Positions 37,249 through 46,132 of a DNA stretch of 64,000 bases are shown here, one piece after another; positions within the stretch are counted from its first letter, which is position 1; the number at the start of each line of letters is the position of its first letter. The stretch spans positions 38,165-102,164 of the forward strand of contig NZ_JACNMF010000007.1 of NCBI RefSeq assembly GCF_014270105.1, given 5' to 3'. The position numbers and the translations under genes are program-made. The notes beneath the pieces were generated by a model that ran no database searches, was not told the origin of the DNA, and was given only the letters and a program-made list of their open reading frames with translations. The DNA comes from Hyunsoonleella aquatilis. GTDB lineage: Bacteria; Bacteroidota; Bacteroidia; Flavobacteriales; Flavobacteriaceae.

Positions 37249-37280
37249 CAAAAATAAAGCCAAAACCCTTCATAAGCAAA
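37249..37280 (-). promoter_or_regulatory. promoter for the ferredoxin gene
   Basis: On the minus strand a TTTG -33 (37277-37280), a 20-base spacer and TATTTTTG (37249-37256) followed by C match the Bacteroidota consensus fully. Transcription would begin near 37242, giving a leader of about 40 bases. Confidence 0.7.
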
Positions 37281-37286
37281 TTAAGG

Positions 37287-38345
37287 ATGCAATTACAGGA
37301 AAGAATTAACGCTTTTGTAAAATTAGGAGATTTTATACGGCAATTTTCTAAAGCAAACATCCAAAAAGCGGAAAACCTTGAACACAACGACCTGTTTTTT
37401 GATGGTTTTAAACATCAGCTAAAACTTGCCGAAGAGCACAACGGTTGGTTTACCCAAGAGAATATTCGGTTTGCTCTGAATTCTTGGGCTGAGGCTTTGA
37501 CTTTGGAAAACTTATCCAAATGGTTGGAACCTTACAAAATTGACAATATTACGCCCAAACAGGTGGCCATCATTATGGCGGGAAACATCCCATTGGTGGG
37601 CTTTCATGACTTTTTGTCGGTGTTGATTTCTGGCCATCGGGTGCTGGTAAAACAATCTTCAAACGATAAGCACCTGCTCCCCTATCTGTCCAAATATTTG
37701 GAATATGCTGCCCCGGGATTCAAAGGCAATATCAGTTTTACAGAGGAAAAAGTCACCGGTTTTGATGCCGTTATCGCGACGGGAAGCAACAATACCGCGC
37801 GCTATTTTGAATACTATTTTAAGGGCAGACCGTCCATTATACGTAATAATCGAAATTCGGTTGCGGTACTGACAGGCAATGAAAGCGAAGCCGATTTAAA
37901 ACACCTTTCCGAAGATATTTTTAGGTATTACGGATTAGGTTGTAGAAATGTGTCTAAATTATTTGTACCAAAAGGCTATGATTTCAATCGGTTTTTTGAA
38001 AGCATCTACCATTGGCACCCCATCATCGATAAGGCCAAATACGCCAATAACTATGATTACAATAAAGCCGTATATTTGATGAGCGAATTTGATATATTGG
38101 AAAACGGCTTTTTCATCACCAAAGAAGACCAAAGTTACGCCTCGCCCATTGCTACCCTTTTTTACGAATTTTACCAGGATATTGACGGATTGAAAGCCAA
38201 ACTTAGTGCGGATGCTGACCAAATTCAGTGCATCGTTGCCAGTGGTTTTGCCGAAAACGAAATCCCATTTGGGCATACACAAAAACCCCAACTTTGGGAT
38301 TATGCGGATAGTAAAGATTCCGTTAAATTTTTATTATCGATTTGA
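37287..38345 (+). CDS. LuxC-type acyl-CoA reductase
   Basis: 352 aa from the ATG at 37287. A longer open frame reaches back to 36906 but is antisense to ferredoxin and has no family features. Visible motifs are VAIIMAGNIPLVGFHDFLSVLISGH in the N-terminal half and YYGLGCRNVSKLFVP, with the likely catalytic Cys, near residue 225. Family members reduce activated fatty acyl groups to aldehydes with NADPH. No luciferase genes are present, so the role is another form of acyl reduction. It precedes serC by 77 bases. Confidence 0.88.
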   Translation: MQLQERINAFVKLGDFIRQFSKANIQKAENLEHNDLFFDGFKHQLKLAEEHNGWFTQENIRFALNSWAEALTLENLSKWLEPYKIDNITPKQVAIIMAGNIPLVGFHDFLSVLISGHRVLVKQSSNDKHLLPYLSKYLEYAAPGFKGNISFTEEKVTGFDAVIATGSNNTARYFEYYFKGRPSIIRNNRNSVAVLTGNESEADLKHLSEDIFRYYGLGCRNVSKLFVPKGYDFNRFFESIYHWHPIIDKAKYANNYDYNKAVYLMSEFDILENGFFITKEDQSYASPIATLFYEFYQDIDGLKAKLSADADQIQCIVASGFAENEIPFGHTQKPQLWDYADSKDSVKFLLSI

Positions 38346-38422
38346 CGAAAAAATTATTGAATTTTTAATAAAATTTCGCTTTTTAATTAGCAACTTTGCA
38401 TCTTTAAATTTTACTAGCAAAA

Positions 38423-39487
38423 ATGAAGAAACATAACTTTAGCGCAGGACCAAGTATTTTACCCCCAGAAGTATTGTTAAAAGCGTCGCAGGCCGTTGTA
38501 GATTTAGACGAAAGTGGCTTATCGCTTATCGAGATATCCCACAGAAGCAAGGCTTTTGTTGACATCATGGAAAACGCAAGGTCGTTGGCCTTGGAATTGC
38601 TTGGACTTGAAGGCAAAGGTTATAAAGCGTTGTTTTTGCAAGGCGGTGCCAGCACTCAATTTTTGATGGTAGCACTGAATCTTTTAGAAAAAAGAGCCGG
38701 GTATTTAAATTCTGGTTCTTGGGCCGCAAAAGCCATTAAGGAAGCGAAAATTTATGACGACATTTATGAGGTGGGCTCTTCCAAGGATGCCAACTATAAT
38801 TATATTCCTAAAGGATATGAAATTCCTGAGGATTACGATTATTTCCACTGTACATCAAACAATACCATTTACGGAACGCAGATGAAGGAATTCCCGAATT
38901 CCCCTATTCCGATGGTGTGCGATATGAGTAGCGATATCTTCTCGCGTACTTTGGATTTTACCCAATTCGATATCATTTACGCCGGAGCACAAAAGAATAT
39001 GGGCCCTGCTGGAACGACTTTAGTGGTAGTGAAGGAAGATGTTTTAGGAAAAGTATCCCGAAAAATTCCATCCATGATGGATTATAAAGTCCACATCGAC
39101 AAGGGCAGTATGTTCAATACACCTCCAGTATTTGCGGTATATACTTCTATGTTGACCCTAGAGTGGCTGAAGGAGCAAGGCGGTATTGCGGCAATTGAAA
39201 AAGAAAACGAAAAGAAGGCGCGATTGATGTACTCTGAAATCGACTTGAACCCATTGTTTAAGGGATTTGCTGCAAAGTCTGACCGCTCCTTAATGAATGC
39301 CACTTTCACCTTGGAAAATGAAAACCTAAAGGAAACTTTTGAAACCATGCTGAAAGAAGCTGGCATCAGTGCCGTAAACGGTCACAGAAGTGTTGGGGGT
39401 TACCGAGCATCCATGTACAATGCCTTACCAATTGATAGTGTTAAGGTATTGGTGGAAGTAATGAGCGAATTAGAGAGTAAAGCTTAA
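38423..39487 (+). CDS. serC: phosphoserine aminotransferase
   Basis: 354 aa. It makes 3-phosphoserine from 3-phosphohydroxypyruvate and glutamate in serine synthesis, and can also serve pyridoxine synthesis. The start NFSAGPSILPPEVL, LFLQGGASTQF, DMSSDIFSR and the PLP lysine in YAGAQKNMGPAG are all present, and the C-terminal INGHRSVGGYRASMYNALP-type sequence is intact. The next enzyme of the pathway, serA, follows after 165 bases that hold repeats. Confidence 0.95.
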   Translation: MKKHNFSAGPSILPPEVLLKASQAVVDLDESGLSLIEISHRSKAFVDIMENARSLALELLGLEGKGYKALFLQGGASTQFLMVALNLLEKRAGYLNSGSWAAKAIKEAKIYDDIYEVGSSKDANYNYIPKGYEIPEDYDYFHCTSNNTIYGTQMKEFPNSPIPMVCDMSSDIFSRTLDFTQFDIIYAGAQKNMGPAGTTLVVVKEDVLGKVSRKIPSMMDYKVHIDKGSMFNTPPVFAVYTSMLTLEWLKEQGGIAAIEKENEKKARLMYSEIDLNPLFKGFAAKSDRSLMNATFTLENENLKETFETMLKEAGISAVNGHRSVGGYRASMYNALPIDSVKVLVEVMSELESKA

Positions 39488-39512
39488 ATCTGTAGGCAGT
39501 GAGCCGTTGCAG

Positions 39513-39530
39513 TCCCGATGGCTATCGGGA
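39513..39530. repeat. palindrome TCCCGATGGCTATCGGGA
   Basis: Copy of the 10639-10656 palindrome with one central change. It lies between serC and serA. Confidence 0.8.
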
Positions 39531-39615
39531 GCAGTAGCTCACTCAAACTCGAAATAAATAAAATAAATAATCGTCGTTGCAAACGAAGCGTGCGGCATCT
39601 ATTGATCAAGATTGC

Positions 39616-39640
39616 CACGTCATTCTTCCTCACAATGACA
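39616..39640. repeat. GTCATTC...AATGAC hairpin repeat, short form
   Basis: ACGTCATTCTTCCTCACAATGAC pairs GTCATT with AATGAC around a short loop, just upstream of the serA start. It is preceded by CAAACGAAGCGTGCGGCA, also seen in degenerate form in such elements. No other function is visible in the serC-serA gap. Confidence 0.5.
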
Positions 39641-39652
39641 AAGAATAAAAAA

Positions 39653-40603
39653 ATGAAAGTATTAGCAAACGACGGAATTTCACAAAGCGGTATTGATGCC
39701 CTTGAAAAGGCAGGATATGAAGTAAGCACTACAACCGTGGCGCAGGAGCAATTGATTAACTACATCAACGATAAGGACATTGTCGTACTATTGGTGCGCA
39801 GTGCTACAACAGTTCGTAAAGATTTAATCGATGCTTGCCCAGGCTTAAAAATTATTGGTCGTGGTGGTGTAGGTATGGATAACATCGATGTGGAATACGC
39901 CCGTGAAAAAGGGTTGCATGTAATTAACACCCCAGCCGCTTCCTCACATTCTGTTGCGGAATTGGTGTTCGGTCACTTATATGGATTGGCACGTTTTTTA
40001 CATAATTCCAACCGGGAGATGCCTTTGGAAGGCGATAGCAATTTTAAAGGTTTGAAAAAGGCCTACGCGAAAGGTACCGAATTGAAAGGCAAAACTTTGG
40101 GCGTTTTAGGTTTTGGACGTATCGGACAAGCCACAGCGAAAGTTGCACTTGGTGCAGGAATGAAAGTCGTGGCATTTGACCCTTTCTTGGAAAAAGCCGA
40201 TTTGACTTTGGAATTCTTTGATGGCCAAACAGTTACTTTTAAAATCGAAACCATTTCAAAGGAAGACGTATTAAAACAAGCAGATTTTATCACCCTGCAC
40301 GTGCCGGCGCAAAAGGATTACGTGATCGATGAAGCAGAATTCAACATGATGAAGGACGGTGTGATTTTGGCCAATGCTGCCCGTGGTGGCGTGGTGAACG
40401 AAGTTGCTTTGGTAAAAGCCATTGAAAGCGGAAAAGTAGCCAGAGCAGCCTTAGACGTATTTGAAAAAGAGCCAAAACCAGAGGTTCAATTATTGATGAA
40501 TTCAGCCTTGTCTTTAACACCACATACAGGTGCGGCTACCAACGAGGCACAAGACCGAATCGGCACGGAGTTGGCATCACAAATCATCAGCATTTTGGGA
40601 TAG
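39653..40603 (+). CDS. serA: D-3-phosphoglycerate dehydrogenase
   Basis: 316 aa from the ATG at 39653; the frame is open upstream to 39518 but that stretch is repeat sequence. It oxidises 3-phosphoglycerate with NAD, the first step of serine synthesis. The NAD motif GVLGFGRIGQATAKVAL, Arg in NAARGGVVNE, Glu in DVFEKEP and His in LTPHTGAAT complete the active site. It lacks the C-terminal ACT domain, so serine feedback through ACT is not expected. serC upstream provides the next step. Confidence 0.94.
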   Translation: MKVLANDGISQSGIDALEKAGYEVSTTTVAQEQLINYINDKDIVVLLVRSATTVRKDLIDACPGLKIIGRGGVGMDNIDVEYAREKGLHVINTPAASSHSVAELVFGHLYGLARFLHNSNREMPLEGDSNFKGLKKAYAKGTELKGKTLGVLGFGRIGQATAKVALGAGMKVVAFDPFLEKADLTLEFFDGQTVTFKIETISKEDVLKQADFITLHVPAQKDYVIDEAEFNMMKDGVILANAARGGVVNEVALVKAIESGKVARAALDVFEKEPKPEVQLLMNSALSLTPHTGAATNEAQDRIGTELASQIISILG

Positions 40604-40721
40604 CATCACCACAATTGTGACCTAACAATAAAATTGGAGTCCTAACTATAAACGTTGGGACTTTTTTTGTACATTAAGCTTCCAAATTTTAACTCTTATT
40701 TAATTAAAAAAACATACAATC

Positions 40722-41357
40722 ATGTCAGGAATTTTAGATTTATTAAACAGCGACCTCGGAAAAACCATCATTAGCGGTGTAGCTGGGTCCACTGGTAACG
40801 ACCAGCAAAAAACAAGCAGTGTATTAACGATGGCTTTGCCCGTTTTAATGCAGGCAATGAAACGCAATGCTTCCACACCACAGGGCGCTGAAGGATTGAT
40901 GGGTGCTTTAAACAACAAGCACGACGGCAGTATTCTTGACAATTTAGGAGGCCTTTTTGGTGGCGGTGTAAACGAGGAAGTAAAAACCGATGGTGAAAAA
41001 ATACTGGGCCATGTACTTGGTGGCAGACGCCAAGGTGTTGAAAAAATTATCGGTGAAAAATCTGGTTTGGATGCAGGCTCTGTTGCAAACATACTTAAAG
41101 TTGCTGCGCCTATTTTAATGGGGGTTTTAGGTAAACAAACAAGACAGAACAACGTAAGCTCTTCGAACGACTTAGGTGGACTATTGGGTGGATTGCTCGG
41201 TGGCAGCGAGGCCAAACAAGAGCAAAGTTTTTTAGAATCCATTTTGGATGCAGATGGTGACGGTAGTGTTGTTGATGATGTGGCCGGTATGGTATTGGGT
41301 CAAGCCAAAAATAAAGGTGGCCTTGGCGGCTTGCTCGGTGGCCTTTTTGGAAAGTAA
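40722..41357 (+). CDS. DUF937 domain protein
   Basis: 211 aa with repeated glycine-leucine-rich stretches (LGGLLGGLLGGS, GGLGGLLGGLFG). The DUF937 helical unit is visible twice: LNSDLGKTIISGVAGSTG ... VLTMALPVLMQAMKRN, and SVANILKVAAPILMGVLGKQ. Near residue 175 DADGDGSVVDDV is an EF-hand or dockerin-like calcium loop. The function of the family is unknown. A perfect terminator follows. Confidence 0.85.
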   Translation: MSGILDLLNSDLGKTIISGVAGSTGNDQQKTSSVLTMALPVLMQAMKRNASTPQGAEGLMGALNNKHDGSILDNLGGLFGGGVNEEVKTDGEKILGHVLGGRRQGVEKIIGEKSGLDAGSVANILKVAAPILMGVLGKQTRQNNVSSSNDLGGLLGGLLGGSEAKQEQSFLESILDADGDGSVVDDVAGMVLGQAKNKGGLGGLLGGLFGK

Positions 41358-41384
41358 TTTTTTTTGCTTTAAATAGACTTCATT

Positions 41385-41415
41385 AATGCCGAATCCTTTA
41401 GATTCGGCATTTTTT
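41385..41415 (+). terminator. intrinsic terminator after the DUF937 gene
   Basis: A perfect 11-bp stem AATGCCGAATC/GATTCGGCATT with a 5-base loop, then TTTT. Confidence 0.9.
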
Positions 41416-41584
41416 GTTAGACTGATTAGGCCATCCACTTTTGGGAACGGTTTTTGTACCTTTATACATAGAGAACAAATCATATTGTTCCAAAGACTAA
41501 ATAAGAATAACGATTCACTCATTGTTACTTTATTGAACTTTAAAGTCGACATACTTTTGAGGTATAAATTAGAAACTTTACCCT

Positions 41585-42028
41585 ATGAAACATTTTATTC
41601 TCATTCTACTCGCCAGTATATTTATTGTAAGTTGCAATACCTCAAAACAGACAGTTCAAAACAAAACTAAAGATGAAAAATCATTAGCAAGCGCTCAAAA
41701 TGACACCATCAGAATTGCAAACAACGAGCTGGAGTATGAGATAATCATAATCGAACCTGGTTTTAATTTTTGGCTGGCGTCCAATGCCCGGCAAAGAGGG
41801 CATTACGGCCAAAACTTTATGGAAAACCGAAACTGGATATATGTAATTGAGTGGAACCAGCGTGTGTTACAACCGCAACGCTTCAACCCAGGACTATATG
41901 AGCTCCAAATAAACTATGAACCAAATATTGATTATGGGTATGAGGTAAATTATTTGCTTTACCACTACTTTATCTACTTTCAATTGAAATACAACCAAAG
42001 ATTAGGGCCCTTCGTTCCGAGAATTTAA
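41585..42028 (+). CDS. DUF6146-like lipoprotein
   Basis: 147 aa. The signal segment ends FIVSCNTS, a lipobox with Cys17. The domain has YEIIIIEPGFNFWLASNARQRGHYGQNFMENRNWIYVIEWNQR, followed by a Tyr-rich end (YGYEVNYLLYHYFIYFQ). I recall this as DUF6146 in Flavobacteriaceae. No function is known. It lies upstream of a small membrane protein with its own promoter. Confidence 0.65.
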   Translation: MKHFILILLASIFIVSCNTSKQTVQNKTKDEKSLASAQNDTIRIANNELEYEIIIIEPGFNFWLASNARQRGHYGQNFMENRNWIYVIEWNQRVLQPQRFNPGLYELQINYEPNIDYGYEVNYLLYHYFIYFQLKYNQRLGPFVPRI

Positions 42029-42039
42029 TTTCATTTTAA

Positions 42040-42047
42040 TACTTTTG
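42040..42047 (+). promoter_or_regulatory. -7 promoter element before the 42064 gene
   Basis: TACTTTTG followed by C, a full TAnnTTTG match, 16 bases before the GTG start. It may drive the four genes that follow, including the TonB receptor. Confidence 0.45.
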
Positions 42048-42063
42048 CACGTAAATTGCAAGA

Positions 42064-42366
42064 GTGAAAAAATTAAAGGAACGCTGGGGTATAGAATCTA
42101 ACCTGCAAATTGTATTAATACTTATCGTATTTGCGGTTACCGGATCTACGGCGTCCTACATTGGGAAACCAATTCTTTCCGCATTAAATATTACTCCAGA
42201 TACTTTTAGCACCTTCGGGTATTGGGTTATCAGAATACTTATTCTGTTTGTGATGTACCAATTTCTTCTTGTGTTTTTCGGCTGGGTGTTTGGGCAGTTC
42301 AAATTCTTTTGGAACTTTGAAAAGAAAATGTTGTCCAGATTGGGATTTAAGCGATTTATGGAATAG
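42064..42366 (+). CDS. small membrane protein, DUF6787-like
   Basis: 100 aa from a GTG start. Two hydrophobic helices (about 16-38 and 54-78) and a basic C-terminal amphipathic helix (FFWNFEKKMLSRLGFKRF). I associate this pattern with DUF6787. Its last base overlaps the GTG of the next gene (TAGTG), so the two are translationally coupled. Function unknown. Confidence 0.6.
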   Translation: MKKLKERWGIESNLQIVLILIVFAVTGSTASYIGKPILSALNITPDTFSTFGYWVIRILILFVMYQFLLVFFGWVFGQFKFFWNFEKKMLSRLGFKRFME

Positions 42367-42698
42367 TGCAGGGACTAAGGCAACATATTGTTTTTAGGTT
42401 ATCTACCATTTTACTGGTAGCAACCCTTTTTACCCCAACAGCTATAAAGGTTGCCCATATTTTTGAGCATCACGAGCATGTGCTTTGTGTTGGGGGTGAT
42501 GACACGCACATTCACAAAGTGGATTTGGATTGCGAATTCCAGAAATTCCAAATCAACAATCACTTTTTAGCACCACAGGGTTTTGGTGACTGGGTTCAAA
42601 TTGCCCATCATCATAAAACTCAAATTCTAACATACAGATTCCTAGATAATCATCGGCAATTATCTTTTTCATTGCGTGGTCCTCCAGTTTTAGTTTAA
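42366..42698 (+). CDS. histidine-rich exported protein next to the TonB receptor
   Basis: 110 aa from a GTG start that overlaps the previous stop. One N-terminal hydrophobic segment is followed by HIFEHHEHVLC, DDTHIHKVDLDCEF and IAHHHKTQ, eleven histidines and two cysteines in the mature part. This is what a periplasmic metal-binding or metal-sensing protein would look like. Similar short His-rich genes precede metal-type TonB receptors in related genomes. The metal is not known. Confidence 0.6.
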   Translation: MQGLRQHIVFRLSTILLVATLFTPTAIKVAHIFEHHEHVLCVGGDDTHIHKVDLDCEFQKFQINNHFLAPQGFGDWVQIAHHHKTQILTYRFLDNHRQLSFSLRGPPVLV

Positions 42699-42729
42699 GC
42701 CCTCTGGTTTTGAACTAAAACATAAATTA

Positions 42730-45165
42730 ATGAAACACTATTTGCTGATTTTGGCCTGCTGTTTTTTCAGCGTGGTCCATTCTCAAAATTGTACATATAC
42801 GCTTTTAGGTGAAGTAAAAGATTTTCACGATGGTACGCCTATGTCTGGCTCCACCATCTATATTGAGACGCTCAATACCTACACCACTGCGGATATAAAT
42901 GGGAAATTCACCATTAAAAACCTCTGCAATGGCAAGCTAGTATTGGTCGTATCCCATGTGGGTTGTGAAACCCAACGTGTGAAAATCGATATCAATGGTG
43001 ATACTTACAAGGAAATCAACATGGAGCACCACGTTGAAGAATTGCACGAGGTGAAAGTATCCGGGAATACTACAAGAAAGTTGACTAAAACGGCTCAGGA
43101 AACCCAATTAAATACGGAGACGGTGGAGCGTTTTAGCGCCCTAAATCTAGGTGACGCCTTAAAGCAAGTTAGTGGTGTTTCGTCCATAAACACAGGAAAT
43201 TCAATTGTAAAACCAGTCATCAATGGCTTGCATAGCAGTAGAATTTCTGTAATTACCAATGGTGTTTTATTGCAAGATCAGGAATGGGGCATCGAACATG
43301 CGCCCAATATCGATTTGAATGCCGCCGGAACAATAAATGTTATAAAAGGAGCCAATGCTTTGGCTTACAGTGGAGATGCCATAGGTGGTGTGGTCGTATT
43401 GAAGCCAACTGCAGTTATAGCTGAAGATTCACTTTACGGTAAAACCATTTTAAGCGGACAAACTAACGGAAGGGGTTATAACGTGGCAAGTTCATTAACC
43501 AAAACATGGAAAAAAGGTTGGTTTATAAATGGGCAGGCCTCAATGAAGCGTTTTGGGGATTTTGAAGCCCCGGATTACGTTTTGACCAATTCCGGTTTGA
43601 AAGCCAGAGGATTTAATGTAAGTGGTGGCTTTAAGACTTTTGAAAAAGGGTTTAATGTCAATTACAGTTATTTGAATAATGAAATAGGCATTTTAAGGTC
43701 GGCGCATATTGGAAGCATTAATGATTTGGTTGAAGCCATAAACAGTGGACAGCCTATCGTGATTGAAGACTTCAGTTACGACATCAATTCACCAAGACAA
43801 GAGGTGACACATCAAATTTTGAAAGCAGAGTTTTATAAACGTTTTAAGCAATTTGGACGTTTTCAAGTGCAATACGATTTTCAGAACAATCAGCGTTTTG
43901 AATACGATGTCAGGCGCGGTGATGATGGCAAACCCGCAGTGGATTTGAATTTAAAGACCCACTCCATTTTGGCAGATTTAAAATTGGATGCCAACAGTAA
44001 TGCCATTTACAATTTTGGCATTCACGCCAGGTACCAAAACAACTTTGCCAATCCGGATACGGGTATAAGGCGATTGATTCCTGATTACGACAGATATGAC
44101 ATCGGGGTATTCGCCATTTCAAATTTAAAATGGGGCGATAACACGAATGTGGATTTTGGACTGCGCTATGATTTCAATAGAATTGATGCCCAAAAATTCT
44201 ATCAGACTTCCAGGTGGCTGGAAAGAAATTACAGCAATGAGTTCAATGATATTATTCTGGGCTCCGTTTTTGGTAGGGAAATTCAATACGGTGTCATCGA
44301 TTTTGATGCGCAACAGTTATTGACCAACCCGGTTTATAATTTTCATAACGTATCCATTTCCGCTGGAATTTCACATAAAATTGATGACCGGAATTCTGTG
44401 ATGTTCAATTACGGCTTGTCCCAACGTGCGCCCAACCCTTCTGAATTATTTAGCGATGGGTTGCACCATTCTGCCGCAAGAATTGAATTGGGTGATCTAC
44501 GAATGGAACAGGAAACCTCAAATCGGTTTGGTGCATCCTACATATTGAAAACATCGAAATTAGACCTGAAGGTTGAAGCCTTTGCCAACCACATTAAAGA
44601 CTTTATTCAAATTGTGCCTTTTGGAACGGAACAGACCATAAGAGGAGCATTCCCTGTTTGGAATTACTTGCAGACCAATGCACTTTTATATGGTGTGGAT
44701 CTTTCAGGGAATTACCAGTTTAATGAGCAGTGGCAAATCAATCACACATCCTCTTTCATTAAAGGAAGAGATACCAAAGCGAAAACCGCATTAATTGATA
44801 TGCCTGCTTTTAGGACTGTTAACGTATTAGGATACAGTAATGAGAAATGGTTAGACTTTAATACCAGTCTGGAAAGTGAATGGGTGTTTGAGCAAAACGA
44901 CTATCCGGATTTCAATTTCGAAACCTTAAATCCGACAACGCAAGAAATTGTTTTGGTGGATATCAGTACGCCTCCGCCAGCCTATCATTTGTTGCACTTT
45001 AGAAGTGATATTACCGTCCCGCTATCAGAACGAACAAAATTGAACATTGGACTGACCGTGTTCAATGTATTGAATACTTCCTATAGAGAATACTTAAATA
45101 GATTAAGATATTTTGCCGATGACTTGGGAAGGAATTTTATGTTACAAATAAAGTTGAACTATTAA
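42730..45165 (+). CDS. TonB-dependent receptor, probably for a metal or metal complex
   Basis: 811 aa. Signal peptide 1-18, carboxypeptidase-like domain 20-105 (GEVKDFHDGTPMSGSTIYIETL), then a plug with LGDALKQVSGVSSINTGNSIVKPVINGLHSSRI, and a barrel ending in LRYFADDLGRNFMLQIKLNY with the terminal aromatic. The plug wording (GLHSSRISVITNGV, QEWGIEHAPNID) is typical of the receptor class linked to zinc or copper rather than polysaccharides; no SusD partner follows. It sits between a His-rich protein and a lipoprotein. Confidence 0.88.
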   Translation: MKHYLLILACCFFSVVHSQNCTYTLLGEVKDFHDGTPMSGSTIYIETLNTYTTADINGKFTIKNLCNGKLVLVVSHVGCETQRVKIDINGDTYKEINMEHHVEELHEVKVSGNTTRKLTKTAQETQLNTETVERFSALNLGDALKQVSGVSSINTGNSIVKPVINGLHSSRISVITNGVLLQDQEWGIEHAPNIDLNAAGTINVIKGANALAYSGDAIGGVVVLKPTAVIAEDSLYGKTILSGQTNGRGYNVASSLTKTWKKGWFINGQASMKRFGDFEAPDYVLTNSGLKARGFNVSGGFKTFEKGFNVNYSYLNNEIGILRSAHIGSINDLVEAINSGQPIVIEDFSYDINSPRQEVTHQILKAEFYKRFKQFGRFQVQYDFQNNQRFEYDVRRGDDGKPAVDLNLKTHSILADLKLDANSNAIYNFGIHARYQNNFANPDTGIRRLIPDYDRYDIGVFAISNLKWGDNTNVDFGLRYDFNRIDAQKFYQTSRWLERNYSNEFNDIILGSVFGREIQYGVIDFDAQQLLTNPVYNFHNVSISAGISHKIDDRNSVMFNYGLSQRAPNPSELFSDGLHHSAARIELGDLRMEQETSNRFGASYILKTSKLDLKVEAFANHIKDFIQIVPFGTEQTIRGAFPVWNYLQTNALLYGVDLSGNYQFNEQWQINHTSSFIKGRDTKAKTALIDMPAFRTVNVLGYSNEKWLDFNTSLESEWVFEQNDYPDFNFETLNPTTQEIVLVDISTPPPAYHLLHFRSDITVPLSERTKLNIGLTVFNVLNTSYREYLNRLRYFADDLGRNFMLQIKLNY

Positions 45166-45177
45166 ATTTTAAAAAAA

Positions 45178-45744
45178 ATGAAAACATTAAATCGAATTTT
45201 AATTTTAGCAATGCTTGTTGGAACATTCGTTGCCTGTGATAATGACGACGACACCCCAGCACCTGTTGTTGAGGAAGAAGTGATTACCACAATGACGATT
45301 ACCTTAACACCAGTTGGTGGAGGTACAACAGTAACTATGCAAACTAGGGATACAGATGGTGATGGCCCAAACCCTCCTGTTGTAACTGATCCAGTAAATT
45401 TAACGGCCAATACTACCTACAATGGAAGTATAGAGTTACTGAATGAATTAGAAACGCCTGCCGAAGATATTACTGAGGAAGTTGAGGAAGAAGATGAAGA
45501 ACACCAGTTCTTTTTCGAGGCAACCAACTCTATCGCCACTTTTGCTTATAGTGACATGGATGCCGACAACAATCCTATTGGATTAAGTTTTACACTGACC
45601 ACTGGTGCTGCCGGAACTGGAACTGTTACGGTAACCCTAATCCATGAGCCAATGAAGGATGCCAGTGGTGTTAGTAATGGTGATATGACCAACGCTGGAG
45701 GCGAAGAAGACATTACCGAAACATTTAATGTTGTAGTGCAATAG
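45178..45744 (+). CDS. acidic lipoprotein paired with the TonB receptor
   Basis: 188 aa. Lipobox TFVACDND with Cys20, directly followed by DNDDDTPAP. The mature domain is strand-rich with a very acidic middle (EEVEEEDEEHQFFFEA). It starts 12 bases after the receptor stop, so it is co-transcribed. A role in handing substrate to the receptor at the outer membrane is an inference from position. No catalytic motif is visible. Confidence 0.75.
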   Translation: MKTLNRILILAMLVGTFVACDNDDDTPAPVVEEEVITTMTITLTPVGGGTTVTMQTRDTDGDGPNPPVVTDPVNLTANTTYNGSIELLNELETPAEDITEEVEEEDEEHQFFFEATNSIATFAYSDMDADNNPIGLSFTLTTGAAGTGTVTVTLIHEPMKDASGVSNGDMTNAGGEEDITETFNVVVQ

Positions 45745-45762
45745 ACCTTTTTGCCTTCTGAT

Positions 45763-45797
45763 AAAAAATCCCTTTCTAAACTAGAAAGGGATTTTTT
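45763..45797. terminator. bidirectional terminator
   Basis: A perfect 12-bp stem AAATCCCTTTCT/AGAAAGGGATTT with T-runs on both strands. It serves the lipoprotein gene on the plus strand and the convergent small gene on the minus strand. Confidence 0.9.
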
Positions 45798-46063
45798 TAC
45801 ACTTCAATTATCGTTTCCTTGGGTTTGAACACATACGTGTATAACCACATCAAAGTAAAAGTAGGAATCACATCCAGCCCTGGCATAGCTTCTTCGATAA
45901 ACGCTATCGCTGCCGCAATTTTACCTTGTTTGCCTTTGTAAAGTCTTGTCATTAAGTAAGCTGATAATGGTGCCCATGCAATATCAAATGGCGGAAACAC
46001 GAAAGAGATGTATCCACAGGCGTCCAACACTAGGCTTAGAGCTAATTTTTTGTATTTATTCAT
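45797..46063 (-). CDS. small membrane protein of unknown function
   Basis: 88 aa. Two hydrophobic helices: one early (LVLDACGYISFVFPPFDIAWAPLSAYL) and one late (IPTFTLMWLYTYVF), with a lysine-rich loop RLYKGKQGK between. The conserved-looking acidic residues in the middle (AFIEEAMPGLDVIP) are typical of a small membrane family in Bacteroidota whose name I do not know. It follows folE on the same strand after 70 bases and ends in the shared terminator. Confidence 0.65.
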   Translation of the reverse strand: MNKYKKLALSLVLDACGYISFVFPPFDIAWAPLSAYLMTRLYKGKQGKIAAAIAFIEEAMPGLDVIPTFTLMWLYTYVFKPKETIIEV

Positions 46064-46132
46064 TCAATAACTAATTTAACTGATAAGTACAATAAGCATA
46101 CCAAATGTTACACCTATTTGCAAGATAACTAA

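Noticed and set aside
36906..37286. Upstream extension of the acyl-CoA reductase frame over the ferredoxin gene
   Set aside because: It is antisense to ferredoxin and contains no family features; the ATG at 37287 gives the normal N-terminus.
39518..39652. N-terminal extension of SerA
   Set aside because: It translates repeat and palindrome sequence; the ATG at 39653 begins the conserved enzyme.
40700..41242. 180-codon minus-strand frame over the DUF937 gene
   Set aside because: Proline-rich antisense shadow of glycine-rich coding sequence.
42730..45165. SusC-type receptor of a polysaccharide locus
   Set aside because: No SusD homologue or glycoside hydrolases are adjacent, and the protein is shorter than typical SusC.
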